In this document: in pieces, positions 1 to 11,189 of the stretch | Position numbering within the stretch: the stretch's first letter is position 1 | Layout: each line of letters begins with the position of its first letter | DNA from: Rhipicephalus microplus | Taxonomy: Eukaryota; Arthropoda; Arachnida; Ixodida; Ixodidae | Reading direction: 5' to 3' | DNA length: 64,000 nucleotides | Assembly: GCF_043290135.1 (NCBI RefSeq) | Contig: NC_134709.1 | Location: forward strand, 66,752,556-66,816,555 | Made by a program: the position numbers and the translations under genes | Notes under the pieces: model-generated | What the model was told of the DNA's origin: nothing | The model's input: the letters and a program-made list of their open reading frames with translations, nothing else | Database searches by the model: none

Positions 1-1660
1 CCCGTTCTGGCCCACTTCGATAAAGACGCGCCAACAATTTTTCATACAGACGCTAGTAATGTGGGTCTTGGAGCAGTGCTCGTACAGTCGAAGGACAAAA
101 CGAAAACGTGATCGCCTACGCCAGCAGGACGCTGTCCCGAGCTGAAGCTAATTACATTACGACGGAAAAAGAATGCCTTGCAATGGTATGGGCAGTTCTG
201 AAGTTTCGTCCTTATTTGTACGGCTGCCCATTCACCGTTATCAGTGATCACCACTCTCTCTGTTGGTTAGTCAACTTGAAAGATCCGTCTGGCCGCCTTG
301 CACGATGGAGTCTTCGGCTCCAAGAATTTGGCTTCACTGTTCCCTACAAGTTGGGAAAACGACACAACGATGCTGTCTCTCTTTCTCGGTCTCCTGTTGA
401 GACGACATCCCCGGACAACGACAATGACGACACGGCCTTTCTCGGAATTGTGGACACTGCCGCCTTTTCTCAACAGCAGCGTGGCGATGCTGAGCTGCTA
501 CCACTTATTGATTACCTACAAGGGCGAATGAATAGCGTTCCGAAGTTATTTGCGAGAGGGCTGCCGTCGTATTGCTCGCGAAATGACGTTCTTTATAAGA
601 GGAAATTTTCACCCACCGGCAGCAGCTACTTGCTCGTCGTTCCTTCTTCACTTCGCCGTGAGGTACTGCAAGCCTGTCACGACGAACCTACTGCTGGTCA
701 CTATGTTTACACAAGAACATTGGCGAGGATAAGGCAGAACTATTACTGGCCAAGACTTGCCGAAGTTGTCAAAACATACGTGCAGGCATGTCTAGATTGC
801 CAGCACCGCAAGCCACCATCCATCAAACCAGCTGGCCTGCTGCAGCCTGTCCGAGTGCCGGCGACACCGTTTGCTCAAATTGGCATGGATTTTCTGGGCC
901 CCCTCCCAAAGTCTGCCACTGGAAACAGGTGGATAATCGTTGCCACGGATTACCTGACCCGATACGCGGAGACAGGTGCTCTGCCACGGGCAACGACAGC
1001 TGAAGCGGCGCAATTTTTCATCGAAGCCATCGTCTTAAAACACGGTGCTCCCGCAATAGTCATCACCAACAGAGGTACTGCGTTCATGGCCGAGCTTTTG
1101 GACACCATTTTCCGACTAAGTGGTACAGCTCAAAATGTAGAGCAAGATGTAGAGACTAAAATGTAGAGCACAAGAACTGGGACATCATTTCGCCCTACGT
1201 CACGTTCGCGTACAACACGGCTCGTCAGGAAACCACTCGGAAGACACCCTTTAGCCTCCTTTACGGACGCGAGGTTACGACAACGTTAGACGCTATGCTC
1301 CCTCATGAAAATGATGGCAATGAGACGGACGCCGAAGAGTTTACCCAGCTAGCAGAAGAAGCCAGGCAACTTGCCAGGTTGCGAATCACCAAACAGCAAG
1401 ACGAAGATGTCAAGTATTACAACTTCCGGCACAGACCCGTCATATACAACGTGGACGACAAAGTATGGGTCTGGACACCTATTCGTCAGCGTGGGCTCTC
1501 CGAAAAGCTGTTGCGAAGATACTTCGGACCCTACAAGGTTCTGCGACGTATCAGTGACGTCAACTACGAGGTTGTTCCGGACGATGTGCAGTGTTAAAAG
1601 CGGCGCAGACATTCACCAGAAGTTGTCCACGTGCTTCGGATGAAGCCTTACTTTCAGTGA
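1..1660 (+). pseudogene. Ty3/Gypsy pol fragment: RNase H, integrase and C-terminal domain, decayed
   Basis: The window opens inside the RNase H domain of a Ty3/Gypsy polyprotein ([13 protein letters not shown] at about 40-80). The frame shifts by one base near 105 and continues from 108 to 1166 with the rest of RNase H (YASRTLSRAE, SDHHSL), then integrase: an HHCC zinc-binding region (GHYVYTRTL, CLDCQHRK) and the DDE core (GMDFLGPLP, ITNRGTAF). The second catalytic Asp, normally in ITDRGTAF, reads Asn. The segment that should carry the catalytic Glu is missing: near 1130-1170 the frame jumps to WDIISPYVTFAYNTAR. Another piece, 1295-1597, encodes the basic C-terminal tail region with YYNFRHRPV and FGPYKVLRR. 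The element is therefore dead. The 5' half lies outside the window. Confidence 0.93.
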
Positions 1661-1699
1661 CTAACTGTGCAGTTTTGGTTTCGCCTTGCTTCTCAAACG

Positions 1700-2060
1700 A
1701 TGTTTTTTTAGGGGGGAATAATGCCGCGCGTATGTGCCAGTGGTGAGGATAACGAAGCAGCCTGACTGTCCTTGGCTGAGGGCAAAAGACGAAGAAGTCT
1801 TTGCAGTCTGTTTCCTGCGATCGATAAATTGTATTTGTTTGAGGCGCTTTGTGTGCTGTCAATCTCACGTCGTCACAATATGTTTTTTAACACGTGTGAT
1901 AACATTTCAATTGTGAGTGAGCACTTCTGGTGTGCATATTTTTTTCCTGGTCCTACTTAATTGTTTTTGCCCTGTAGGCTTTATTCCAATCTGAAGTTAC
2001 GGCGCCAAGAAACAGGCCGTCGCATTTAAACACTGAAGTTTGTGAGTGAATTACGCGGTA
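1700..2060 (+). repeat. Probable polypurine tract and 3' LTR of the Gypsy element (end not defined)
   Basis: Downstream of the integrase tail, a purine run (taggggggaataa, about 1708-1721) has the form and position expected of a polypurine tract. The 3' LTR should start just after it. The 5' LTR is outside the window, so the LTR end cannot be fixed by comparison; the 2060 limit is a guess. Confidence 0.4.
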
Positions 2061-3050
2061 ATATATCTCACCTTGCCAAGTTCACTTGATCTGAAAAGTG
2101 CTGGCCTAAAAAATTTTCTCATAAGCGCTTGCACGCTCGTCATTGGTGCTAGTGTTCTTGAAAAAAGCCTATTGGTGACTTGGAAACCGTGTGCATAAAT
2201 GCACGAGGAAGTCCAAAAGGTGCTCGAGAAAAGGTGCTCAAGCTAGTACAAAGAGTATACATTTTGTTCAATTCTCTATCGATGCCCCTCTTATGTTTAA
2301 AATATTTGCTCCTGTTACGCATGACCTGTGCATCTTTTTTCTTGTAAAATTTAGTCAGGAGTAGCAATGCTATTGTAATTGTACAAATGTTATAGTTCTG
2401 TTAATACAAATGTTCCAATGCTTGTCACATAATTCATTGTACTTGTGTATTATTTATGTGCAATATTATTGTAATACTGACTGCCTAGTCACAATGCTCT
2501 GTACATTAAGTGTAATGAAGCTCTGTTGTGCAACGACAGGCAAAATCGTTTTTCATTTCTTCAGCAATCAAGCAACTGCTGTCCTCATTGAACAAATGTG
2601 TATTACGCTTTGTATGTTGACTTGCAGTCCTGCAAGGAGCAAGGCTACTGCGAAAAACTACCCAATGAGCTGGCATCACGTGCCAGCTCATTGAGCTCAG
2701 CTCTTTATTCGCTGTGTTCTTCTCCTGCTTTGAGTGTACCAGTAAAGATTATTTGATTTTTCATGAATTTTTGCCTGAAGCCTTTTGAAATTCTTTATTT
2801 GTTTTGTAGAATGGCCACGAAGTTATAAGAGACATGTTCATTTGAAGTTTATTTTGGCTCAATAAATTTTCAGACTGAAGCAAGGCATGCTTTCAAGGGG
2901 CCTTAAAATGTTACTCATGGCCCTGGATGGCATTAAAACAATGCAAAAAATGGATGTGAAAAGTGTAATACGGGCGTAATTAAATACCACTACATCAATT
3001 TCCAAAAAGGCTCAAGTTTGCTGCATTAGAGGCATCATTCGAGTTGCCAG
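2060..3050. other. AT-rich stretch without a gene
   Basis: No supported coding sequence. A perfect short palindrome (caatgagctggcatcacg and its complement) lies at about 2662-2693. The remainder is AT-rich and I see no family signature. Confidence 0.5.
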
Positions 3051-3105
3051 AAAAAAAAATTTACCTCCTATCAAAGGAGGTAAAAAATTCTTTTCTGGCA
3101 GCTGG
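3050..3105. repeat. Perfect hairpin with GCCAGAAAA arms
   Basis: The sequence reads gccagaaaaaaaaatttacc, then a short centre, then ggtaaaaaattcttttctgg. It is an inverted repeat of roughly 25 bp per arm centred on cctcctatcaaaggagg. It sits at the left side of the AT-rich repeat block that follows and may be part of a foldback element end. Confidence 0.6.
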
Positions 3106-3169
3106 AATAATACATGTAATCTGCGTTTTATTAACCCGCAAAGTTAACCGCGAAAACCACAATACAGGT

Positions 3170-4340
3170 TTAAATAAATACCTCTACATTAGCCCCAAGA
3201 AAACCTTAAATGAGAATTAAAAATAACAGTCGCCGCAAAAAACTGGTAAGTGTAGTAAAAAGTAACCTCTAAATAACTCGAATAAAGCCACAAACAGGCT
3301 TAAAAAACCTTCAATACAGCCTCAGAAACTCGGTAGCAGTAGTAAATACTACCACAGTGGCCACCTTAAACCCTTGAATGAGCTTTAAAAATAACTCTCG
3401 CCAATCGCCGCAAAAAACTGGTAAGTGTAGTAAAAAATAACCTCGTAGGAACTCTTTAATAAAGCCACAAAGAGGCTTAAAAAAAACCCCAAAACAGCCG
3501 CAGAAACTCAATAGCAGTAGTAAATCAATACTACCTCAGCGGCCACCTTAAACCCTTGAATGAGCTTTAAAAATAACTCTCGCCAATCGCCGCGAAAAAC
3601 TGGTAAGTGTAGTAAAAAGTGCCGCCATATCCACGAAGTGAATGATGATGAGTGGGCGAAGCTCCGGAGGTAAACCTGGTAAACCATGAATCCTCCGTAC
3701 ATTTTGCCCACTCGATTTTATCACATCGCTCCCCCTAGCATACGTCGCCACACTAAATCCAACGATTGCCTTCCACCAATGACGCGCGCCTTATGTGACA
3801 TCATTCCTATTGTATAACATCTCGCATCTTTCATCATCCCCTACAAGTAACGCCGTCTAGTTTATAACATCTTGCACCTTTTCATCGATGGATGGATGGA
3901 TGGATGGATGGATGCTATGAGCGTCCCCTTTATAACGGGGTGGTGACAAGTATGCCACCAGGCGCTATGAGTACCGCCATCTCATAGCGCCTGGTGGCAT
4001 ACTTCGTCATCATCAGCTATGAGTACCGCCATCTAGCGAGCACTGCAAGAACTAAACGAGAAGTGGCTACATACAGGGGACGGTACCGCCATCTAGTGAA
4101 CACTGCAAGAACTAAACGAGAGGTGGCTACATACAGGGGACGCACAGCCCACGCCTTAAGGAGCTTTGCCCCTAAAAATAACCTCGCAGGAACTCCATAA
4201 TAAAGCCACAAATCGGCTTTAAAAAAACCCCCAAGACAGCCGCAGAAACTCGGTAACAGCAGTAAATAAATACTACCGTGGCGGCCACCATAAACCTTTG
4301 AATGAGCTTTAAAAATAACTCTTAGAAAGCGCCGGGAAAA
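3170..4340. repeat. Imperfect tandem units of about 180 bp, interrupted
   Basis: A unit containing 'gaatgagctttaaaaataactct', 'ctggtaagtgtagtaaaaa', 'aataaagccacaa..ggctta' and 'cagccgcagaaactc' recurs at about 3210, 3375, 3555, 4175 and 4300. Copies are about 85-95% alike by eye. The array is broken at about 3620-4165 by other repeats, so it predates them. It encodes nothing recognisable. The segment to its right (4340-4545) carries gtaaatttttacc-type short inverted motifs and ends in gtttagtgtg next to TA, which resembles a DNA-transposon terminus. Confidence 0.65.
3620..4165 (-). mobile_element. LINE 3' end with GGAT tail plus nested repeats
   Basis: A (GGAT)n run at 3888-3914 is followed by gctatgagcgtcccctttataacggggtgg. 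This is a minus-strand version of the 3' end seen at 20880-20935, where ccgcccgatctaaagggtac leads into (ATCC)n. Just after it, gtatgccaccaggcgctatg (about 3950-3969) is repeated in inverted orientation at about 3986-4005, forming a hairpin. Two direct copies of a unit of about 60 bp (accgccatctag..gaacactgcaagaac) follow at 4025-4141. Confidence 0.55.
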
Positions 4341-4544
4341 CTTTGTTTAGGCAGTAAAAATTTACTCTCTCTATACTCGCTGAAAACCTCACTGGGGTAA
4401 ATAATTACTACTCTCCCTACGTTCGAAAACCCAGTTAGCACGAGAGTAAATTTTTACCTCGGTAGTAGGTGGTAAAAAAAAACCCAGGAACGGTAGTGCG
4501 CTAGAGGACAAATGGTTTACCCCGTTTTTGGGGTTATTTCAGGT

Positions 4545-6230
4545 CATTTTTGTTTAGTGTGTAGGCTTGCATATACATTTTTGCCTCAAAAGGCAAGTAG
4601 GCCTTTTGAAAGAAAAATGTACCTGAAAAGGCTTACGAAAGCTTAGTAATAAACTAAATTATGCTAAAATTACATAGTATGCATTCTGAGAGACATTTAT
4701 GACGAGGTAGCAGACGCCCTAGTATCAGAAAGCTCCAGTTTCGGACGCATTTAGGAGGGGTTGGAAAAACCACCAGAACTTTTTAACCGCTTGAGCTATC
4801 AAAATAATTATTTCTTCTAAATATTCTAGAATGAACAGGAAATGTAACAATATTAACTTTAAAAACTGCTTTTTTTAGTCAATTGGTTTTTGAAGGTGGT
4901 GACCTACCTTAAGCCTGTCATGAACTTTATTTTCTGTAATAACTTGATGTTGGGAGGCTGTCGCACAAGGATGCCTGTGTCCATGCAGCGAAGAATGGTA
5001 AGAGTAGAGCCAATCGCAAGTTGTGCAACATCAAAAGGTTCGCGAAATACCTACAGCAGCTGGGGAGAATCGGAGCGCTGCGACGGTCACAGTCCGTCTG
5101 CTACGAACGAGTTGAATAGTTCGGTATGTGGCACATTAGAAATTTCAAGGGCACAGATGGCATCGGGGTCACGGCCACTTGAATCTTGCTGCATAGTAAA
5201 AATTTGTCCTCTGTCACGGGCATGCATGCATTAAAGATATTCACCTTTCAAAAGTTGGATGGGATACGGAAGGAGGTTGATGAGGTAGTAAGCGCTGCAG
5301 TGCTTCCAGTAGTAAAGGCGAGGGTCCAATAGGGCATGAGTTGTTCGCGGCTTAGGAAGAGACTTTATGGTTCAAAGAACGCAGCCTCATCACAAATGGT
5401 GGCGCAGGGCATGGGGAGCAAAACAGCTGCAGTGAGGGGAATTAGAGTATCTTTTTTGACGACCGTGGCTGTGTTCCGATTCTAAGACAGCATCGTAGAC
5501 TGTCTACGCAGACAGCTTACAAGGCAGCGCCGAGCCCATGTTCTCCGAGAAATGGAACACGTCTGGACGGTTTCTACGTGACGAGGTTCCACCTCACGTC
5601 GAGAAGAGAAAGCCAAAATAAACAAACGTAACTGTTGATTTTTTTAGCTTATTTTGAGTTAAAATTCCAGAAAAATTTAACTTTTCTCACATTGAGTGTC
5701 TTAATTGGCGCTTGTGTGCAGATGACTATTCCGGTGAAATCTGAGCTATCTGAGCAAATTGCTGAGCCACAATCTTGTTTGGACAGCAAAGTAGCCTGCA
5801 TCGAATTTTTCTACGATGCGGCCTTCTCGAAGCGGTCTATTTGCCGGCTGCGTGAGAATTGGAATCGGACGTAATATGGCTGCCGTCCACTTAGCCGTCT
5901 ATGGTGAGTATTGAAACCACCCCAGTTTGTGTGCGGCTTGCTGAGTAGCGCTCTATGATTAGTCGTACAAAAAGAAGAGTTCAAGGTCAGACCTAGCACA
6001 ATCACTAACGGCATGATTACAAGATTTAAAGAAATCCTATACAGCCGAATAGAACGTCGTTATGTCGGGCGAGCGAGATGATAGGACGTTGAACTCAACC
6101 ATGTAGTGGTCCTTCGCGATGATCAGTCGGGCAGCGCAGGTGGCTACAGACCGAAAAGGTTCTCCTTTCGCTATATGAAGGGACATCACACCAAAACGCA
6201 TGGTCACTTTTCAAAGCTCGTGACAAAGTT
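4545..6230. other. No gene recognised; possible minus-strand transcript end near 4920
   Basis: I see no convincing coding exon. Read on the minus strand, 5230-4915 has a mixed-codon look and finishes with AATAAAG at about 4931-4925, which could be a polyadenylation signal, but no domain is recognisable and the frames are broken. 5540-6230 shows nothing I can name. Confidence 0.35.
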
Positions 6231-6234
6231 TAGC

Positions 6235-6435
6235 GTCTAGGTCGCGGGGTCAAATCCTGGCGGTGGTCGCTGTATTTTAGACGGAGGCGGAAATGCTCTA
6301 GGCTTTCGAGCTCAGATTTGGGTGCACGCTCAAAAACTCCGCGTGATCAAAATTACCGGAGTCCTCCAATATGGCGTCTCTCATATTCTTGCGGTGGTTT
6401 TATGTAGGTAAACCCCACACATCAAAGTTTGGCGT
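6235..6435 (+). mobile_element. Degenerate copy of the tick tRNA-derived SINE
   Basis: The order of motifs matches the fresher SINE copies at 29918-30168 and 57914-58155 read in reverse complement: box-B-like gtcgcggggtcaaatcctgg, then gacggaggcggaaatgct, agatttgggtgcacg, ggagtcctccaatatggcgtctct, and a terminal taaaccccacacatcaa. It is diverged by about 15-20% by eye. It lies directly upstream of the decayed GH18 exon copy at 6450-6643. Confidence 0.75.
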
Positions 6436-6449
6436 CTAAAACACAAACG

Positions 6450-6643
6450 GAAGTATCGGTATCTACAACAGCTAGTGTATGCATTGATGCCTTCTGCAAA
6501 GTATAAGGTTCGCGCATCAACCTGACGTACTTCCTCCAGATGGCCATGGCACCGGTGGCTGTACACGACATCGACAACTTCACCGGATCATGCGGGAACG
6601 GACAGTCCCCGTTCATAAGAGCCATCGCCACAGGCTCCAGTTG
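6450..6643 (+). pseudogene. Decayed plus-strand copy of the GH18 C-terminal exon
   Basis: The plus strand at 6507-6643 encodes RINLTYFLQMAMAPVAVHDI followed by DNFTGSCGNG and SPFIRAIATG, then stops with TGA. This parallels the minus-strand exon at 43369-43207 (MNLAYADKMAMAPVAVYDI, DLDDFSGKCGNG, SPLIRAIATG). Relative to that exon it lacks two residues of the DIDLDDF motif, has an in-frame TAA just upstream (about 6505-6507), and reads GGC where the other exon has the splice-donor GGT. I infer a duplicated exon from a related gene, now in opposite orientation and probably dead. An alternative is the true last exon of a divergent paralogue whose 5' part is not here. Confidence 0.7.
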
Positions 6644-6649
6644 ACTTCT

Positions 6650-7690
6650 TCAGTGGCGTCACTGACGGAGTCCTGGCTGACTCATTCAGTGACGACGTGT
6701 GACGCGTTAGGATGGATAAACTGCCACTAGCATGACAAACGTATGAAGTGGCACTGCTCAGCAGTGAGCTCGCGGATCTCGGAGTTTTCTGAGGGGAAAA
6801 GACTGAAGCTTGGGACGGATTATTTATTTATTTATTTAACAATACTGTAGGTCTTCTGCAGACCCATACAGAGGTTTCTTTCTGCAGACCTATTGTGCAG
6901 TGCTTGAGTCTTGAGCGATGTATGAAAATAAATAAATAAATACATAAGTGAATGAAAAAAATTGAGAGGAACATTTTTTTATGACAACTCCCGTTCGCAC
7001 AAGAAAAAATTACAAGCAACCGTGGGCGTGACGACAAAAATCAAGTGAGCAATTGAAACCCACAGAACACGCTTGCTCCTGTTTACCTGCAGCATACTTA
7101 AATGAGGAAAAGCAGAAATCTCGTCAAAAACGTCAATAAGTACCGTTTGAATACATCGAGATTGAAGTTACTGAAATTCAAACACGAATTTCATATTTTC
7201 GAGATAACTTGGGGTACGATGACAATTTTTTTTCGCGCTTGCAAAAATGACTCTTCAGACGTTTTGCAGTATATTATAGCCACCAAGAGCGCTCACTGTA
7301 CAGTAGCTGGCGCGCAGTCAAATTGCAGTGATTTTCACAATGATTTCCTCCCTGATGGCAAAGTCTGAGCAGTTAATATTTCCGAGTGGCAGCCATATCA
7401 AATACTGAGAAACAACAGAAAATTAGTCGAATATCTAATCTCCACTGTAGATGAATGCAGGTGTGCGATCATAAACATCGCAAAAACAAAATATGGGGAT
7501 GAAAAGCTGACAAACGCAGACTTGCACAAAATTTTATTGATATGAATTGATATATGCATGTGTGGAAACAGTTAAAAAGACCATGTGTACGGAAGATTGA
7601 ACCGTTGAGACTGCGCTGAGAAGAAAGTCGCGTACAGAAATATGTGGTCTACAATATAAAAAAAAAGCCAGGTGCAACATTATCAGACGT
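6650..7690. other. No gene; LINE-like tail near 6825-6950
   Basis: A (TTTA)n run at 6820-6840 and a matching (AAAT)n run at 6925-6945 flank a segment in which ctgcagacc recurs. These may be two LINE tails or one small inverted unit. No coding sequence is supported in the remainder. Confidence 0.4.
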
Positions 7691-7704
7691 TTAATATCTC
7701 AAAA

Positions 7705-7790
7705 CCCTCATAATATTACGAGACTGCGTAGTGGAGGCTCAGGAAATTCTGACCTTCTCGAGTTCTTTAACGTGCGCCTAAATCTAAGTA
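7705..7790 (-). mobile_element. SINE fragment cut by the foldback element
   Basis: gagactgcgtagtggaggctcaggaaattctgaccttctcgagttctttaacgtgcgcctaaatctaag, read by blocks, matches the SINE segment gccgtagtgg/ggaaatt/gacc/gttctttaacgtgcac/ctaaatctaag. The match ends abruptly at 7790, exactly where the foldback element begins. Confidence 0.6.
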
Positions 7791-7792
7791 TA

Positions 7793-8693
7793 CAGGGTGG
7801 CCCAGCTATCTTTAGCCAGAGTTTAAAAATATGCCGACACACTCAATTCCGGCGCGACCAAAGGCATGTTGCTAACCGCTGCTTTAAGTTAGACTCTTTT
7901 TCGTGTTCTAAAATATTGTTTAATTATACATGTATATTGACTAACTTTTTAAGAAACAAAGATGGATAAAAAATTTCAATGAAAACGTAGTAGATCGGTT
8001 TGCAAAACGTTTGATTAGACAGTTCTGAACTTTATATCTGTTAATTATTAGTGTTTTTATGCTAACTGCTAATGCCCGCGAAATACAAAAAAAATACCAC
8101 GTGACGAACCCCCTCTCGCGCCAGTGCGAAAGATGATTGTATAGTGCTCCCTAATTTTCAGCGAACGAACGACCATAGCATTTGCCCCATTGTGCTATCT
8201 TGACAGGGCCGCAATGATGGTGGTGGTTTTGCGATGACCCGTTTTGCTATGGGCCACAAAAGCGATATCTGCTGCGACTGGTTATGGCTGTTTCGAACTG
8301 GTACGAGGGAAGCATGTCGTTCGCACGTGGAACGTTAGAGAGCACCAGAATCACGGCGCACGTAGGCACGCCAGTGGGTTTGTCACGTGGTATTTTTTGA
8401 ATTACGCGGGTATTTGTAGTTAGCAGTAAACCGCTAATAATTAACAGATATAAAGGTCAGAACTATCTAATCGGACGTTTCGCAAACCAATCTACAACCT
8501 TCTTATTGAACTTTATCCATCTTCGGTCCTTCAAAAGTGGGTAATTATTTAGATGTAATTAAACAATATTTTAGAACACAAAAATAGTGTGGCTAACTTC
8601 AGACAACGGTCCACAACATGCATGTGGTCGCGTTGTAATTGCGTGCATCAGCATATTTTTTTTTCTCTGGCTAGAAATAGCTGAGGCACCATG
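7793..8693. mobile_element. Foldback DNA element (MITE-like), TA ends, about 0.9 kb
   Basis: The left end CAGGGTGGCCCAGCTATCTT is matched in inverted orientation by the right end (complement CATGGTGCCTCAGCTATTTC). Complementarity continues inward: Ttctaaaatattgtttaatta at 7907 pairs with taattaaacaatattttaga at 8557, and ctgttaattattagtg/taccacgtgac at 8038-8105 pair with gtcacgtggta/ctaataattaacag at 8385-8445. TA lies immediately outside both ends, as in Tc1/mariner-type MITEs. The arms occupy most of the element. No transposase is encoded, so it would be non-autonomous. Confidence 0.75.
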
Positions 8694-8699
8694 TACATT

Positions 8700-9440
8700 T
8701 AACATATAAAGTATAAAATGGAAGATGTAAAGTATTAAAATTTTAAATAGAAACAATAGCCAAGGATGCAGCTGAATCTGTCAACTAGCAACCTGAAAGC
8801 TCTTGGTTTCACACGCCTTCTTGCTTTGGCGAGAGCTTGGTCACGTCACTGGACATCTCCTTGAGAGTGGAGAGCAACGTCTTTTCATTTGCCTGCGAAG
8901 ATGTGAAAAGCGCACTCCGGGTCAAGATGCCGTCCCCACCTCGATGGGCACGAGTGGGCATCACGGCCTTTAAGCAGACCCAAAAGAAACTACTGTACAC
9001 TGACCCGTTCATGATACGTAGCATAACATAGCAAAACTCAGAAAATAAGAACACAAGTTACACACCGTACTAAGAGGCTGAGTATTTGCTGAACATATTT
9101 GCTGAATGCATTGGATTAAATTAGTTGTGTGATAGATTCAAACAGTTTCCTTGTCAATAATCCTATCCGCATGTACGTAGCTTTTTAGATGGTCATTTAA
9201 TAGCAAAAGCCCACCAATTCTATTCAGAGAAATCCATGACGTGCCGAAACATTGTACTTAGCAAAATATAACCAGCCGTTAAATGGTCGGAATTGTACAC
9301 TGGTATCCCCCACACAAGGTATACCTCTTCCGGCAATACTACGAGACCTTCTGCATATCCACATATATGTTTATTGCTAACGGATAAAAAGTTCTTTAAT
9401 TGATTTATTGATATGCTTTCAAGGTATGCTTCCAAGCCTT
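8700..9440. other. No gene recognised
   Basis: Short frames here have no recognisable domain or splice context. Confidence 0.4.
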
Positions 9441-11180
9441 AATTTAATATAGCCATGCTTCATCTTCCCCCCAAATTGGCTTCTTTACCAGGGATACATC
9501 ACGCTCTTTACGCGGATGATATCACGATCTGGGCCACGCAAGGTAACCTGGGTCACATGGAGTCATGCCTGCAAGCAGCAGCGACTGTAGTCGACGACTA
9601 CGCAACCTACTGCGGACTCCAGTGTGCCCCGGCTAAGTCAGAATTTGTGCACGTACGTCCCTCCCCTCAGGACACAACTGAGCTCCATATCAGTCTTCCC
9701 TCGGGACCGATCCGTGAGGCCAAGGAGATCCGCGTCCTTGGCCTCTTCATACACCACCAACGCAAGGCCGACACCACAATAGCCAAACTTCGCACGGTGG
9801 GAGACCAGGTGGGCCGTATGGTCCGCCGGGTCTCCAACAAGCGGGGCGGATTACGAAGCAGGGATGCAATGCGGCTTGCCCATGCTTTCGTAACGAGTAG
9901 AATACTCTACTCGACTCCCTACTTGCACCTACGCAAACACGAGGATGATCAACTCGAGGTCATCCACCGTAAAGTTATCAAGCGGGCTCTCGACCTCCCT
10001 ATCACCACGTCCAACCAGAGACTTCTGGCCCTAGGCGTGGTGAATACCTACCGGGAACTTCGAGAAGCCCACCTCGTTAACCAATACACGCGCCTTGCAC
10101 AGACCCATTCCGGTCGCCGCCTCTTGGACCGAATACACATCAAACACGATTACTATATTGAGGAAAGGGTGAGAGCGCCAGAACCTTGGAGACGCGCCCT
10201 CCGGGTCCGACCCCTTCCCCGCAACATGTCCAAAGAAAACCACAGTGGTCGCCGCCAGGCGCGCGCGGAAGCGTTGCAGCGACACTTTGGTCAAGAGGAA
10301 CACGTGTGCTACGTGGACGTTGCCGGCCCGCACCATGGGGGGTTGTATACTGCCGCAGTCATACACAACGCAAACACCGTAAACGGGCTCACTTTCAAAG
10401 CCTACAGCGCAACACACGCGGAGGAGGTTGCCATCGCTCTGGCTCTCACCTATCCCTCTTCTAAACATATCATCACCGACTCACGAGGGGCCTGTCGGAA
10501 CTATCAGCTAGGGTGGGCTTCACCGCTTGCTCAGCGCATACTGGAACCTAGCTGCCGATACGTTAATCCAACTCCGCGAAATCTGGTTTGGGCACCCGGT
10601 CACCAAGGACTCAGGGGTAACGAACAGGCCGATCAGGCCGCCCGCGCACTCTCTTCCCGGGCTATCTCCCTGTCTTTGGAAGCCTACTCGCAATCAGACA
10701 ATTCGGCCCTTTCATTCAAAGATATTACCAATTACTACAAGGAGGAGCACCGGCGCTATTCAGACCCTTGTAAGGGACTGCATCGCGCTGACGAGCGCCT
10801 CCTTTTAAAACTGTTTACCAATACTGTACTGTGCCCGGCGGTGCTAAAACATTTCAATTCATCCTTTGATGGCACGTGCCAGTTCTGTGGTGAGGTGGCT
10901 GACACCTTTCACATCGTCTGGGCGTGCCAGTCTAATCCATCTATCCCCCCCAACCCCAATCCCACGAGAGAGGACTGGGAGGCGGCCCTGCTCGGCTGTC
11001 AAGACCTGAAGGCCCAAGAGGCTCTGGTTCAACGTGCGCGGGCGGCGTTGCTTGCCATTGGAGCCCCGGAATAGGGGTTCCACCTAGTGCTGTGAGGGTA
11101 GGAGGCCAATAAGGCCCCAACCCAATCACCTCTCTGTAACCATTTAATGGTTATTAAATGTTTTCACCACCACCACCACC
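9440..11180 (+). mobile_element. I-group LINE, 5'-truncated, RT core to RNase H
   Basis: An open frame of about 540 codons (to 11074) begins inside the reverse transcriptase just before the YADD box (HALYADDITIWATQ). It continues through the thumb and connection region and then an RNase H domain: YVDVAG.. with a catalytic Asp, a Glu in HAEEVAIALAL, ITDSRGA, and WAPGHQGLRGNEQAD. It ends with a Cys-rich motif (CQFCGEVADTFHIVWAC). RNase H downstream of RT is typical of I-superfamily LINEs. A short 3' UTR ends in (CACC)n at about 11166-11182. The 5' part (endonuclease, RT fingers) is absent, as expected for a 5'-truncated insertion. The frame is uninterrupted, suggesting a fairly recent copy. Confidence 0.92.
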
Positions 11181-11189
11181 CCCAAGCCT

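Noticed and set aside
3000..4500. CRISPR-like repeated units
   Set aside because: The units are long, AT-rich, imperfect and lack uniform spacers, and the DNA is eukaryotic.
6422..6631. Minus-strand frames across the GH18-like plus-strand exon
   Set aside because: The homologous reading (MAPVAVHDID, SPFIRAIATG) is on the plus strand. The minus frames are shadows.
10031..10468. Minus-strand 145-codon frame within the LINE at 9440-11180
   Set aside because: It is a shadow of the RT/RNase H frame on the other strand.
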